From Asterella californica (taxonomy: Eukaryota > Streptophyta > Marchantiopsida > Marchantiales > Aytoniaceae), in contig JAYKYS010000011.1 of assembly GCA_036924285.1 (NCBI GenBank), positions 496,001 through 560,000 of the forward strand: DNA of 64,000 bases. Reading direction: 5' to 3'. How positions within the stretch are numbered: position 1 is the first letter of the stretch; every line of letters starts with the position of its first letter. The notes beneath the pieces are model-generated. The model had not been told where the DNA came from. It was given only the letters and a program-made list of their open reading frames with translations, and made no database searches. The position numbers were made by a program, and so were the translations under genes. Of this stretch, positions 44,601-60,182 are shown piece by piece.

Positions 44601-46080
44601 TGTAACTGGAAAGCGTTACAGAGTTCCCTACCAGAACAATTCTGGAATTCTGGAATTTGAACTCTGTTTCTGCAAATATGCTGGAGTAATTGGAGGCACA
44701 TAGTGCTTTGCAAAAGTTCATTCTCTATTCTATCATTATCATTATTAGCGTACTTCCGTTAAAGATTCTATGCAAATTGAACACGATTGGATAATGTAAT
44801 AATCACAGAAGTTAATATCCTTCCTCACGTCCTTTTACAGTGAATTCCGTTTTCTCTTATCAGAAAACGTGGAAGTGTTATAAAAAATTATTCTAAAAAT
44901 TATTCTAGAAAATTAAATTAATTCATAAATATTATATTTTAACCAGTCCCGGAGTAGCCAACTCATCCAGAGAAAACCGATAAGTGAAGAGCGGGCTGAT
45001 GCGCTCCTGGGTATAAATTCAAGATTTTCATTGTCAATACGCGTCATTCTGAATGGACATTAATTTATATTCTAACTTTTTGTCTGAAGAGTTAAAATAT
45101 AGATTACATCTCATGTACACTTCTGTGTACATGAGTGAATATAATCTTTCAATTAAACATACATACAACATGAACTTCTTACTGAGAGAAAGAAGATGAC
45201 AAGCGTAAAAAGAGTAGCTAAATCTAGCAATGCAATTGGAGCCGAAAGTGCAGTGAGGTTTTTGGAATTAGTATCAGTGTTAGATTATTGTTATTTATAG
45301 AATATTAATTATAACTATATAATTAAAATAGAATATATAAAATAATGTTAAAATCAAAAGATATTTTAGAGATAAATATTATATGTTACGTAAATAGTGC
45401 ATGTCGGAAATACCAGAAAAAACCCGTAAGCCATATATGTTGATACGCGCTTCAAGAACCATACAACTGGATTCTTCTTTTGTCAGAAAATATATTTTAT
45501 TATAAATTTAATTTATCACCTCACTCTACTCGCCGTAATAAATAGATGATAAATTAAACCTTTCATATTTGCCTCTTCCATCAAGAGGAGATGAATACGC
45601 GAGGAAGTTGAATATAGATAAAAAGCAGAATTGGACTGTTGGTTTAGTTAAAGAATTCGACCCATCCAAGAAAGAGAAATATATCTATTTTCCTCAGGAT
45701 AACTGTGAGTGAATAGTATATGCATGCTTCCTAAGCGTTTTAAGAGAAAGAGAAGAAAAGGACAAACGATAGTTGCGAGTGAAAATATTACGAAAAAATA
45801 TTTAAGCAATCAAAGGAAAAGTATTTCTTTGCTAAGAAGTACATTTGGTAGAACACTTGCAGACGACGTGACCATTATTTAGACGTTCTAAGTTTATTAA
45901 TACATGAATTATTTTTTCGAATCCCTGTTCGTCCTCGCTTTTGGATAAAGGAACAGTTAACCCATCAGCATAGTGTCTAGAGATGTACTGAATCCAAGAT
46001 AAAGGCTTTCTCCAAACGAATGATATATAAAAAAAGCTATAACTCATTTCCGAAAGTTTAAAAATAAATTAACAACTACG
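41700..46080. other. Repeat-like and AT-rich intergenic region, no gene recognised
   Basis: 41.7-42.9 kb resembles LTR/UTR sequence (phrases such as CTCCAAATCGAGTGAAATTTG also occur in other LTR-like areas). 43.7-46.0 kb is AT-rich. A 71-codon minus frame (46047-45832, KPLSWIQYISRHYADGLTVP) looks protein-like but is isolated. Confidence 0.4.
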
Positions 46081-46084
46081 TATT

Positions 46085-46420
46085 GACCTCGTCCATCTAA
46101 AGATGCTTGTGGCACAAGCAGTAAAACTGTTGATTGACCGTACGACTACGGTAGTAGCGTAATCGAGGTCCTACCGCGAGCATTTCGCGGATAAAGGTGC
46201 CGTGTTCACATCGCGGTTTTTCTCCCGTTTCGGGAACATTCCGCCTGTAGGTCCTTCATGCTCGGATCGGAAGGGAACGAACGGGAAATCCCGCTACGTG
46301 CTCGGAGTCCGGACCTACCGCCTATGTAACAAATAGTGACACATATAGGCGGTCACATAGATACACAAGGAGGCGGCTCTCCCCTCGTTTTCTGTTGCTA
46401 CTGGCTGTACTGCCGACAGT
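46085..46420 (+). repeat. SINE-like block with hairpin
   Basis: GTGGCACAAGCAGTAAAACT resembles a tRNA-type internal A box (TGGC..AGTGG class). About 50 bp on, GTAATCGAGGTCCTACC could be a degenerate B box. A hairpin CCGCCTAT/ATAGGCGG follows at 46318-46352. The composition is more GC-rich than its AT-rich flanks. No poly-A or target duplication was confirmed. Confidence 0.3.
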
Positions 46421-47019
46421 CCCTTCTTCCCGTAGACTTTAAGTTCCTACGCTAGGTAACGTTTCTGGCTATGACCTGATCTTAGGGCATTTCAGGGGTG
46501 GGGCCGGACGGTGCACACGGACCGGAGACAGAAGTACGATGAGACCACCTCGAGGGAGACATGCGGAAGTTATACGTCACTGTATCGTATACCAGCTAAT
46601 CACGACATTTTACGTCAGGAAGGTGGGAAGAGCCCAACATGGGATAACCTTCCATTATAGAGGCGAGAGCTGTCGCACTACGCTAGGGGAAGGAAAGGTA
46701 TCGTACTTGTACTTGGGGATACCGGTTACCTCTGTTTATCTAAGAGGTAAACAGAAATTTGCTTTATCACACCTTCAATAGGTTAGTTGAGTTCTTAATG
46801 ATTTATTATTTTATCTTATTTTTGACTGATTATAGATAGTAAAATCAATCATTTTTTGTCATTTTCATTTCACTATTTTGATTGATGATTTATTTTTGTC
46901 ATTCAAATTATTTGATAATTAAATACATTGGTTAAGAATTAAGTACACATCAGAGAGTTAATTTCTGCAATCTGAAACATTAGTAACATAACAAAATGAC
47001 TGGTTTCACACTCTATAAC

Positions 47020-47080
47020 CTTAAGTGAGGTGTGATCAAGCTCAATTAACCTAGTAAGGGTGTGATCAAGCAAATTACGG
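47020..47080 (+). repeat. Orphan MULE-A-like terminal motif
   Basis: GAGGTGTGATCAAGCTCAAT and AGGGTGTGATCAAGCAAATT are two copies of the motif found repeated in the MULE-A right TIR (GAGGGTATGATCAAGCCAATT). They have the same spacing class and orientation. No inverted partner was found nearby, so it may be the remaining end of a deleted or short non-autonomous element. Confidence 0.45.
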
Positions 47081-47948
47081 TTTTGATTCCAGTTGCGTAA
47101 ACGTCTTGAATTAATACCGTGGCATGTACCTCACTCTACCTTCCTTCTTTCACTTATCTTCACTCCACTTTTTATCCAGCGGTCAAGCCCAAACCGTGGC
47201 AAGTGACTGTAAAACAACTGAGACCAATCGGGGATAGAGAATAGAGATTACGTGAGACGTTTGCCGAAAAGTAGAAAAGACAAGAAAAAGAAAGCCGGAA
47301 AAGGTTCAGATAAATTCAGGACAGGAAACCATACGAATTTGACGCTCAGGGCAACGAAAAGAACTCGGAGGAAGACGAAGAACGGAACGGGAAGGGATTC
47401 AAGGGAACCGAGCCGCGAGAGGTCGGTGGAGTGTATCCAAAATTACGTTGGGACCGGTAATTTCGGTGATTTCCCACGTTCGTTTAGAGCGGACGAAATC
47501 TGGATCACGTGTGTGCGTCAAGGGCAGGTGGTGCTGGAGCGGAGATGGTGCTGGAGGCTGGAGCGGAGGTCATAGATGATGATGATGATATGGGATTGGC
47601 TTTCGCCAGCGCCTTTTGGTATAATTGCAAGAAGCTGTCAGTGCGAGAGGTCTACCGTAGGCCTTCGAACTCTGTTGCCGCATAACGACCACGACAGATG
47701 AGACCAGGGCCACCAGGCTGACTTCGTGCTGAGGTGGATTGGGTCCGACGAGAGCGGACAGGGAGAGGGAAATTCAAGTGCTGGATGGAGCTGCGAGAAA
47801 ACAAGGAACAGCGCCTTCGTTCGAGTGCTGCGGCGTTCGGAGAGTGAGATAGTGTTTCGATAAGCGAGCGAACGACCAGTGGAAGAAAGTACGTAGAAAG
47901 GAAGCGAGAAAGAGAAGGTGCTTGAGGTCGATGTTTCTCTGCTAGTGA

Positions 47949-51141
<3,193 letters not shown>

Positions 51142-54100
51142 GTTATTATCTTTAATTTTCTTAGTTCAGGAGCACAGCATGTTCCATACTGTGAAGCAAA
51201 TGTACAGCGGAAAGATGTGTTTGACAAGTCTCTTACGAACATCGAAGAAAGGCCTCTCATGTAACAGGTGCAAGACGAGGGGACACTGTAACCGGTTTTC
51301 CTTTGGCGGGATGTTTGTGTCTATAAACCGATCGACTTCATTCTTGAAAGTTTCCTTCCCACTTCGGTCCATTATAGAAAGTCTTAAGCCACAAAAGCTC
51401 GAGTAAAGCGGTTGAACCGAGACGAGCAGTGGTACTTAACTGTACAGCGAGAAGAATTGGTTCGAGTTACCACTCGAACTATCTTCCATGAGTTGATAAA
51501 TCTGGAGACCGACTTGACCTTTCTAAGAAATGTGTTAACGTCACAGTCGAACGCAGGTTTAATTGTAGAATTTGAAGGGAAGTAGAGTACAGGTTCGAGT
51601 GCTTCTGTACGTTGACTGAGGCACTCGTTTTCAAGCCGGGGACGTGCTTTTTGATAGTCTGAGAAGTGACATTTCGACATACTGCCATGTAGTATGGTGT
51701 TGACTTTTGATATTTTGTGAAGTGGACATTTCGATCGAACTGCTATGTGGTATGGTGTTGGTGGATGTATTATGGTCTCGCTTGTCTGCTGAATTGTGGT
51801 TTCACACTATAAATGATCTTCGTGACTGCTTGTAGCAACATGTATGTCCTGCAAGCTCGTTCAGGCGGTTTAGCCATTCGTGAACTTGCAAGTTGGGACG
51901 ATATTCGTTCCTGGAAACAGGGATGTTCATCAAACTGAGTCTATGGACGGAAAGGCGAATTTTCTGGTGAGTCATCTACTTTCTTAACGTGTTGATACTG
52001 ACTGCAGTACTATGCACTACCGTACTGGTGACTCAATTCGCGCATAGCTTACTGTGCTCTACTTATTTACAGGTTAAGGATGTAATGATTTCTAGTGTGA
52101 AACATGAACATTGAAATATTTGAACACCAGTTGGACAGAAAATTACGTTCATATCGTACGGCAGTATCAAATTTGTCCAGACCTGTAAGTACTGTAAATA
52201 TGCGCGTATTCATGGAAAGGAATGAACTGCAGTTATTTACTTACTCCACCCCCAGAAGGAATGATGAACTCGATACACCTCACTTAGTGAATACATCCTT
52301 CATCAACATACAGTCAGTTCTCTAGGTTATCATGGTTTGACTTGTTACAGCCAGTTCTCTAGGTTACTGCGGTACATCAGATGTCGATTTGCATGACGTA
52401 CAGTGTGAGAATTGATTCAGAGATTCAAAATGTTCCCTTTCAAATCATGAAAGAATGTAAACATCTAAATAATCATGATACATGATACATGTCAATAATC
52501 ATCGTGATCTAAAGTTGAAAAGTAATTGTAATTCTCACATCTAAAGCTAAAACTTATCAATAATCATTATACTTTTCATAATCATAATGATCTAAAATTG
52601 AAATTCACGATCTAAAGCTAAAACATATCAATAATCATAGTGATCTAAAACTGAAATGTAGTTTTCACTCAACTGCAATGAGGCGTAGTAACTGTCTTTT
52701 TTTCAAGTGGTAACTGTCTTTTCAAATCATGAAAGAATAGAAACATATCAGTAATCATCGTGATCTAAAGTGAAAATGTAATTATAATTCTCACTCCGAC
52801 TATCACTGGGATGACAGAGGCGTGGTAACTGGGAAGACTGTCGATTGCAAGTCGAGGGACTGATCAAACTAGGAAGACTGTCGAGTCTTTTGAAAATGTA
52901 ATTGTAATCCTCACTCCGACTATCACTGGGATGACAGAGGCGTGGTAACTGGGAAGACTGTCGATTGCAAGTCGAGGGACTGATCAAACTAGGAAGACTG
53001 TCGATTGCAAGTCTTCTGAAAATGTAATTGTAATCCTCACTCCGACTATCACTGGGATGACAGAGGCGTGGTAACTGGGAAGACTGTCGATTGCAAGTCG
53101 AGGGACTGATCAAACTGGGAAGACTGTCGGTTGCAAGTCTTTTGAAAATGTAACTGTAATTCTCACTCCGACTATCACTGGGATGACAGAGGCGTGGTAA
53201 CTGTGAAGACTGTCGATTGCAAGTCGAGTGACTGATCAAACAAGTATTCACTAACAGGGCTGATCGAGTGATGATGAAACAAATATCACTAAGAGAGGTG
53301 GATGGAGTTCATCATTACTTCCGGGGTGGACCAAGTAAATTTCTGGAATAAACTCTGGTCTTACATTCAGTACTAATAGATCGCGCAAGGGTGTGCGCGA
53401 ATTGAGTTACCGGTACGGTATGGTCGGGCATGTCCGCAGTACCTAACAGACAACAGTAGGGCGAGTAAGAAACTAATCTGATTTGGTGACATATGTGACT
53501 AACATAAACATCCTTGTCGGTTCTGCTATGGTGCTATGGGCGGAGCTGTAGGTCCCACTGGTTACCGTGACTGAGCTGAAGATGCACTTGACAGCCGATC
53601 TTCTGGGCAGCTTGCCGACGGCCCACAAGTAAGCCGAACCTGGCGTTCTCGACAGATCAAAATTATCCATGTATCATGACTTTTAAAACACGATATACAG
53701 CGTGAAATGGTTTGGCTATCATGTAAAGCATCACGCTGCTGACATTATATTCTCGAACTAACGAGTTGCTGCAGGAGCAAACCAGGCAAGTTAAATTGCA
53801 GTTGATAATGACTCGTCCGCATAGAGAGCACAGCCCATATTAAATAATTGCCCTCGAGAAACTCAACCCAAGCTCGTGCAGTCCTTTGCATCGGACCACA
53901 TTCACTGAATGGCTTAACTTCGCTTTCTGGGCCCTGGAGTTGGTCAGCTTGAACACATTACAGATGAGCTCCTCTGGGACATTCCTCATGCTATAAAACT
54001 AACTCAAGAAATCTGGATGGCTCTTAAACACGACTATGTAAGGGCGTGAACCCCGGCTACATGCGCAAGTATTAAACTTCCCAGCAAACAAGTTGTGTCA

Positions 54101-54441
54101 TGAGGACATCAACTTACAACAGGTGAAACTCCGCAAGGAGCAGCCTTGAAGTAATCCAGTTACTATCGTTTTACATAAAGTGAGGTGTTTAACTTGGTTA
54201 CCTTGACCTCAATTGGGGTCCTCATGATCATTCAGAGTCGTGATCATTATTTTCCGAACGGAAGTAAAGGCATTCTCACATTCACCGATGGCGTCGGTTG
54301 AGGTCCACCGTGCGTAGAGGTACGAGAAAGCTTCCTCTAAAGTCTGACTTAGAATGATTGAAAACTCGATGCTCTGGAAGATACGCAGCATTTGTGCCCC
54401 TCCAAACCTGTATGTACTGTATGAAGGGGTGAAATTCTGAG
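51142..54441. other. Intergenic, repeats only
   Basis: 51.14-52.4 kb presumably holds the MDHAR 3' UTR and shows no further gene. 52.48-52.78 kb has degenerate AATCATCGTGATCTAAAG repeats leading into a tandem array (52785-53245). 53.25-54.44 kb has only short frames without motifs. Confidence 0.5.
52785..53245. repeat. Tandem repeat, 120-126 bp unit, four copies
   Basis: Units start TAAT(T/C)CTCACTCCGACTAT at 52785, 52905, 53031 and 53157. Each contains GGGATGACAGAGGCGTGGTA and one or two copies of GGAAGACTGTCGATTGCAAG. The repeat creates a 167-codon minus-strand frame of repeated protein sequence, which I treat as an artefact. Confidence 0.9.
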
Positions 54442-55786
54442 CTACGCCGAGAATTTCACCCCTTCATCGTCCGAAGATGTTCCTTTGAACATAGCTGCTT
54501 TTCCTTTCTGTTCTAGAACTTTCAGAGCTCGAACAAGCACTGTCCTTTCGATTCCAGCAATATCTGGGACAAACGCCACTGTATAAGTGTCTTCTCCCTC
54601 GGACCATAGGAAAGACTTGCACGGGTAGGAATGAAGCGACAAAGTTAGAAGAGAAAAGCAAGTCTCCCAATATCGAGATCACTATCGACAGTACAGAGAC
54701 GCGAGGAAGACATGCCACACTTTTGCAGGTACAGTACGTAAACCCTACCTGTGCCACGCGTTTCATCTCCGGTGCGAATCTCGTCGAAAGTCATCACGCC
54801 ATCCTCAAAACCGTTCTCTTTCACCTGCACAAATGACAATATCATGCCCCGACCACGAACAATAAACTAACTACTCGCATCTAGACAAACAAAGAATGAT
54901 GAAGGCCGTGCATAAACTCTTCTTCACAGCCCAGCGACCTAAAACTTACAAGAATTTGATTCAACTCCAGATCTACTCACAAATTCCAAAATCAGGTTGG
55001 CCCAATCCGTAATTGTACGCCAAAGAATCAGGCATCGGCGATGGGTTTTGTCTGACCACTCCGCCTTTCCTGCACAATAAAACTCCGACGGTCCTTAATG
55101 CTGCGAGGGAAATGGTAAATGAGTCAACAATTGTTCGAATTATATACCGTGGAGGCGTTCAACTCTGGTATCAGGGCATATGAACCGAAAGTATAACAGG
55201 AAGAAAGAAAACGAACCTTCAGCAACAAGAGCTCCTAGAAAAAGTTCTCGAGCTTCATGACTTAATTTCCCTGGTCACGAAAGCCACGGAGGCCATGAAA
55301 GCAAAACAAAGTTTCAGCACACCTGTAGCAGCACAAGGAAATGCAACTGTAAACTCTCCACGGGAGGTAGACTTTTTCTTTTGTTCGCCAGCAGGCGACA
55401 GGATGCAGACTGTTGAAACCAAGGTAATTAATCTCTGAGCAGTTTCCCTCAGTGCGGGATGACGACGACTCACTCTCAATTGAAGAGTTCAAAAATAGCG
55501 GAAACTCCTCATCCAAATTGATGATGAAAATCTTGTAGTGCTTGCAATACTTGAGTATCAGCTCTTTCCAGAGCTGTATCTGTTTCTCTCTGGTGTCTTT
55601 AACTGGTTGCAAACTGCGCCAGGAACCACAGAGAAAGAACATGCGTCACGGACAAACAAACTTCACCGAGGGCAAGGCCAATTCCAATCTCAGTTCAGAC
55701 GTCTGATCAAAAGTTCCTCAAATCACATCAGCTCACGTGAAGTAAGGCGGATAATCGTAGAAGTAAGGCATCTTGAACTGGTCCAT
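54442..55786 (-). CDS. VPS25: ESCRT-II subunit VPS25
   Basis: Six exons (55786-55737, 55613-55474, 55270-55217, 55069-54981, 54824-54749, 54563-54442), GT-AG and in phase, give 176 residues; Arabidopsis VPS25 has about 179. VPS25 is the doubled subunit of ESCRT-II. It recruits ESCRT-III (VPS20) during sorting of ubiquitinated cargo into multivesicular bodies at endosomes. The N-terminal YDYPPYFT (PPxY-like, contacts VPS22/VPS36) is followed by DTREKQIQLWKELIL, KLSHEARELFLG, CLILWRTITDWANLILEF and VMTFDEIRTGDE. The C-terminal second winged helix contains ERTVLVRALKVLEQKGKAA and ends SSDDEGVKFSA. The start ATG gives the family's usual N-terminus. The gene is intact and divergent from RHIP1, about 1.06 kb away. 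Confidence 0.95.
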
Positions 55787-56844
55787 GCTGCCAAGCCAAA
55801 TCCTCCTTGCAAGCTCCTCGCACACAGACAGCTCTGCTCCGTTAGTGATCCGGTCGTTCTCTTCAGGGACAACTGGAAGAAGAAGAAAGAAAAAATGGAA
55901 GAAGATGTACGTTCCAGACTTCCAGTGAGAGTTACAGTAGTGTACTTCTCTCAGAGAAGTAACTGCGAGGTCCACTCTATGTCGGCTCGTTCGCCCGGTC
56001 ACAGTTAACCATCCACGCAGTTGCTTAGGCTGTATAATCATCATTCATGTAAACCGCCGTAACTATGTTTATTCCACGAATGAATATAGCTATATATTAG
56101 TAATTGGATTAGTTGGATCCAAAATACTCTTTTACTAATTACTTAACTTCTATCCTGTAATAGATGAAACGAGTTTGACATAGCATTATAATACAACACT
56201 TCCATATGTGGTTTGATGATTATGTCAACATCATTTACACTTCTGATTGAGGTTACTTTTACAAATTCAAACAAGAATGTTGAGTGAGTGATGCTTCATG
56301 ATATATATTCATGAAGCGTTAATCAACAAACACATAATCAAGTAATTACATCTATAAAGAGAATGGCTCTATTATGAATCATCCGATGATCTAATGCAGC
56401 ACCCATTTAGACTCCCATTTAAGATGCATTTTTAGTTATCACCTGCCCGAGATTTTCTGCGTCTGATAAATGAAAATTATCTGTTAATTCAAGACGTCCC
56501 GTCCGTGAGAAACGTTTACCGTCTCAGATTCTCAGTTCAACATAGCGAGAAGGTTACTGTGGTTAAGTAAACCGGGGACTCTGGGAACGAGTAGAAGTCG
56601 ACGACGACAACATCCGGATCTCCTGCTGCTGCGAGGGAAGAAAGGACAGGAAAGGAGGGGAAGGAGAGTTGGGAGCGATCGATCGATGCTCACCTTTCAT
56701 CTCCCTGGGACAAAATCACGTATGATATGTCAGAGCATTAGGTGATTTGGACTGATTATCGATTGTCGACGATGGTCAGAAGTGTTTGAGACGTGTACCA
56801 GAATAAGTTAGATTTGGTGTTCAAAGAGCAGAGCGCGATAGATA
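55787..56844. promoter_or_regulatory. Divergent VPS25-RHIP1 intergenic region
   Basis: This 1.06-kb gap between two divergent start codons must hold both promoters. The middle (56050-56400) is AT-rich, and the RHIP1 side has a purine-rich leader (about 56631-56672) that includes AGGAAAGGAGGGGAAGGAGA. No TATA box was assigned with confidence. Confidence 0.5.
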
Positions 56845-59800
56845 ATGGGAGGAGACAATTCAGGAGGGATTCCTGATTACCAGCCATGGATCCAGACTGC
56901 CACTGCCCAGGCCGAGGAGTTGCAGCGGAACTTGGTGGAGGGTAAAGATCAAGCCATCCAGACGGCCCGCGTCCACATTAGTCAACTGTACGATGTTTCT
57001 CATGAGACTCTCGGGGCTGCCCAGGTTTGGTCAATTCAACTGCTCTTCTGAGTGTGTTGATTGTTCACTTCTCTTAATTTCATCATGCGACTATCAAGCG
57101 AATGACCTTATGATCGTTAAAAGATGGACTCTATGGTTGTTACCTTGGGCATTTAAGGCTGAAAGTGAGCTGTGATCCTGAACATGTGACCGAAATGTTA
57201 AGAATCAGTGATGAGACTTCAGATGGCACATTATGAAAATTTGCGCCATTCAGGAACGATGGCGCTTGTCTACAGTTTGATCCTCATTTTGCTGAAATTG
57301 AATATCTTGATTGAAATTGTGGATTTCAAGCATGCCTGCCAGTAGTCTAGGTTTAGGGTTCAGCTATGTAGTCTTATTAATGATCTATTTGTAAAACTTC
57401 GTGTCATTGTTAGCTGTTTGGATAACCAGAACTTCTTGCAGTCCCCAGTTTGCTGTGTAATCCTATATGCTAACGAAACAAGTACGCCTGCATGCTGCTA
57501 GTTGACCGCAACAGCTCTTTTGATGTTATGTGCTATGCATTGTTACTACTGTAGGTTTAGGGTGAAAAAATGCAATACCGTGCCGCGGCAAGACCATGCT
57601 GCATGCTCGCAGACCTGCTTAAAATGCTGATTCTTAAGTCGAGTGGGTGCTGCTGCCACGATGATACCAGTTCTTTGCTGGGCAAGCATTTATCCTTGTT
57701 CCATGCGTTATCATGCCTTAGTTTCATCGTCCTCCACTTTCTTAACCTTGAACAATGGACAAACTTAGAAGTTCGGGCATTTTGGCACAAAAATACCAAC
57801 AGAAATATCAAACGGTAGAGATCCAAGATTCAAAGATCAGGAGGTGAAGTGGTAGAAGATTGCCACATCGGAGCTCTACACAGATCGGTCAATATAGTTC
57901 ACTTGTTTTCTCCGACTACAGGTCATGCCGGGTCATTTGCGGGCTACCTCAGTGCAGAGCGTGGTCCTTGACAAAATCTGTCATTCTGGATGTACTAATA
58001 TAGTCATGGAGCCTGCGCTTTTGGTGTGACTAGGTGTCCGAAAGGATTACATATTTTGTGGGTTAGGTTGTCTCCTCATCACCCGCATAACTAAAACCAG
58101 CTTGTTTCGTTGTGTGATGCAGGAGTTCTTGCAAAAGGCTAAGGGCGAGTATAAAGTTTATGAGGATCTATGTTTTGGCAAATTGAAAGGTAGGTGTGTG
58201 CCTGACGTACATATAAAAGATAATCTATAATCCGCAGATGAGTTGTAAGTTCAAAAAATGAGTACAGTTAAAAATTTCTCAGTTATCTGGGTAAGAACAA
58301 TCCTCATATGATGATCCTCTGCCAGTAGAGTTTTACGTCTACCATGAAAATAACACTTATGTAAAGGTGGTGAATGATGATGAATCTAGGCTTGATGATT
58401 CATGTTTGAAGCTCTTCTGACAGGGTAGAAGCAAGAATTTCCCAGTAATACATGATCTCCATCTGAGTTTTACGTTCTAAATGTGATACTCATACTGACT
58501 TGTTTGAGGCAAACCTTATTTCTTATCAAGTTCATGAATAAAGTAATATCTTTCTGAAGGAAGCCTTATGTTTAACTTTTGCTCTGCAGAGGGTGTTTGG
58601 GCAGCCATAGACCATCCGAATATAGCGTGTGGAGTTGGAATTAGTGGAGCTTTGCTTCTAATGAGGAGTAAGTTGCATTTTTCTGCGTCAATGAAACTAT
58701 TGGCTGGATATTGACCACTTATTGCGTAATGAACATGTCTTGGGTTGCATGTCAGGACCGGGATGGTTGGTACCTAGGTCACATTCTCATTACAGATGAT
58801 TCATGTACAGGACCAAGGCGTTTCCTGTTGCGAAACACAGTCGGAAGATTTCAAAGTGAAGAGGTATCATATGTGTTAGATATCTGCGCTTTTATGTACG
58901 GAAGAGTCAGAATTTTATTAGAACGACAGTCTGTTTCCATTGATGTTGTGAAGGTCTTACAGAAGGGTGAGTTTCGCGACTACATTGCAGGTTCGGTGAC
59001 TAGACCTTTAAACTTTTGACCGGTTGTATCTTGCAGCAAATGGTCGTGAGCGCAGAAAAACAAGTGAAGGAGATGCGTCAGTCGGTCGATCTGTTGAAAA
59101 ACGAAGGCAAGAAGCTGGAGGTAAATAACCTTTTAGTTGTCGAGACCGATTAACATGAGGCTGTGACCCAGGAATCATTCCGGTCCAGGAACTTGAGGGT
59201 TGCAGAAATCTGTGTAGTAGAAGACGTTATGGTGGAATATTTTCTATGTTGGAGTTATTACGCTAGTGAATATACACTGTTACGCATCCTCCCTGGTGAG
59301 CATTCTTAATTCTCTCGTAACAGTAACTTCATGGAGATGGTTCATGTCAGATATCGTTTTGACAGTGCCCATGTGCTGCAGGAACGAGCAAGGCTCGCGG
59401 AAGAAGAACTGACAAGGGGCCGAACAAAGCTTAAGTGAGGACAAGTTGCTTTTTCCTCTGAGTAGACTTTGTACCTACTGTGTTCTGCAACAAAGGTAGT
59501 TCTAACAGAGTTCTACTCCTTTTTATCAGAAGTACCGGCGGCCAACTTCGAAGTTTGGTGAGTTCTGTCTACAAGACCGAAAGTCAAGCAAGACGTGAGT
59601 TTCGAGTTCCTGGTCCTCGGCACCTCTTCATTCTGGAATTTTTCTTTTCTTCTCTCTCTATCTTTACGGCAAAGGCGAGTTTAAAAGTGATATTTAGTTA
59701 CATGCATCTTATCTCGACGTGCATCTTAATGTTTAAGTTTAGTGCTTTTGTTCCACGGTCAACCTTAACCCTGCTAGTCAAGATCCATCAGTGATCTCGA

Positions 59801-60182
59801 CGCGTGAATTATGGACTCCAACGATATTCTTGCTGATGTAGGTCTTATGGATGATTTGAGGGAGTTGCCGGGACGAGAACCTTTGAAGCTACGGGCGGAC
59901 GTATGCTTCTTTGGGCTCCTGTTTCTCTTCCTGTCTGATCTGAGACTGAAACTGTAATTCGTGAAGAGTAAAATCAAATTTTGGTTCTGAGACCTGCATT
60001 GTTTGTTCGAGGCTTGCCAACTTAAAGGCAGTCTGCAGTGTAGCGCTTCGAAACCCTTTCGAGCTAACGATTGCAAGTTCTGAAAACAGGTTGCATCCAT
60101 GGCATCGGAGGCGAAACAACAACGAACAAGTCTCAACAAAAAGGTGGTGAAGATTGCGAACCAGTATGGAGTTTCCATCTAG
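56845..60182 (+). CDS. RHIP1: RGS1-HXK1-interacting protein 1 (RHIP1) orthologue
   Basis: Nine exons (56845-57024, 58123-58189, 58590-58667, 58811-58863, 59037-59120, 59382-59434, 59530-59594, 59842-59900, 60090-60182), all GT-AG and in phase, give 243 residues. RHIP1 is a plant-specific membrane-associated coiled-coil protein. In Arabidopsis it links the G-protein regulator RGS1 with hexokinase 1 in glucose signalling. Recognisable blocks are KVYEDLCFGKLKEGV, a hydrophobic segment (NIACGVGISGALLLM, about 93-107), RPRRFLLRNTVGRFQSEE, KEMRQSVDLLKNEGKKLE, LAEEELTRGRTKLKSTG, LRELPGREPLKLRAD and a C-terminal coiled coil ending KIANQYGVSI. The gene is intact. Introns are 0.1-1.1 kb. Confidence 0.9.

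Noticed and set aside
47252..47575. Basic 107-codon frame upstream of MDHAR
   Set aside because: Low-complexity Lys/Arg/Gly composition, with no motif and no splice link to MDHAR. It is likely leader or promoter sequence.
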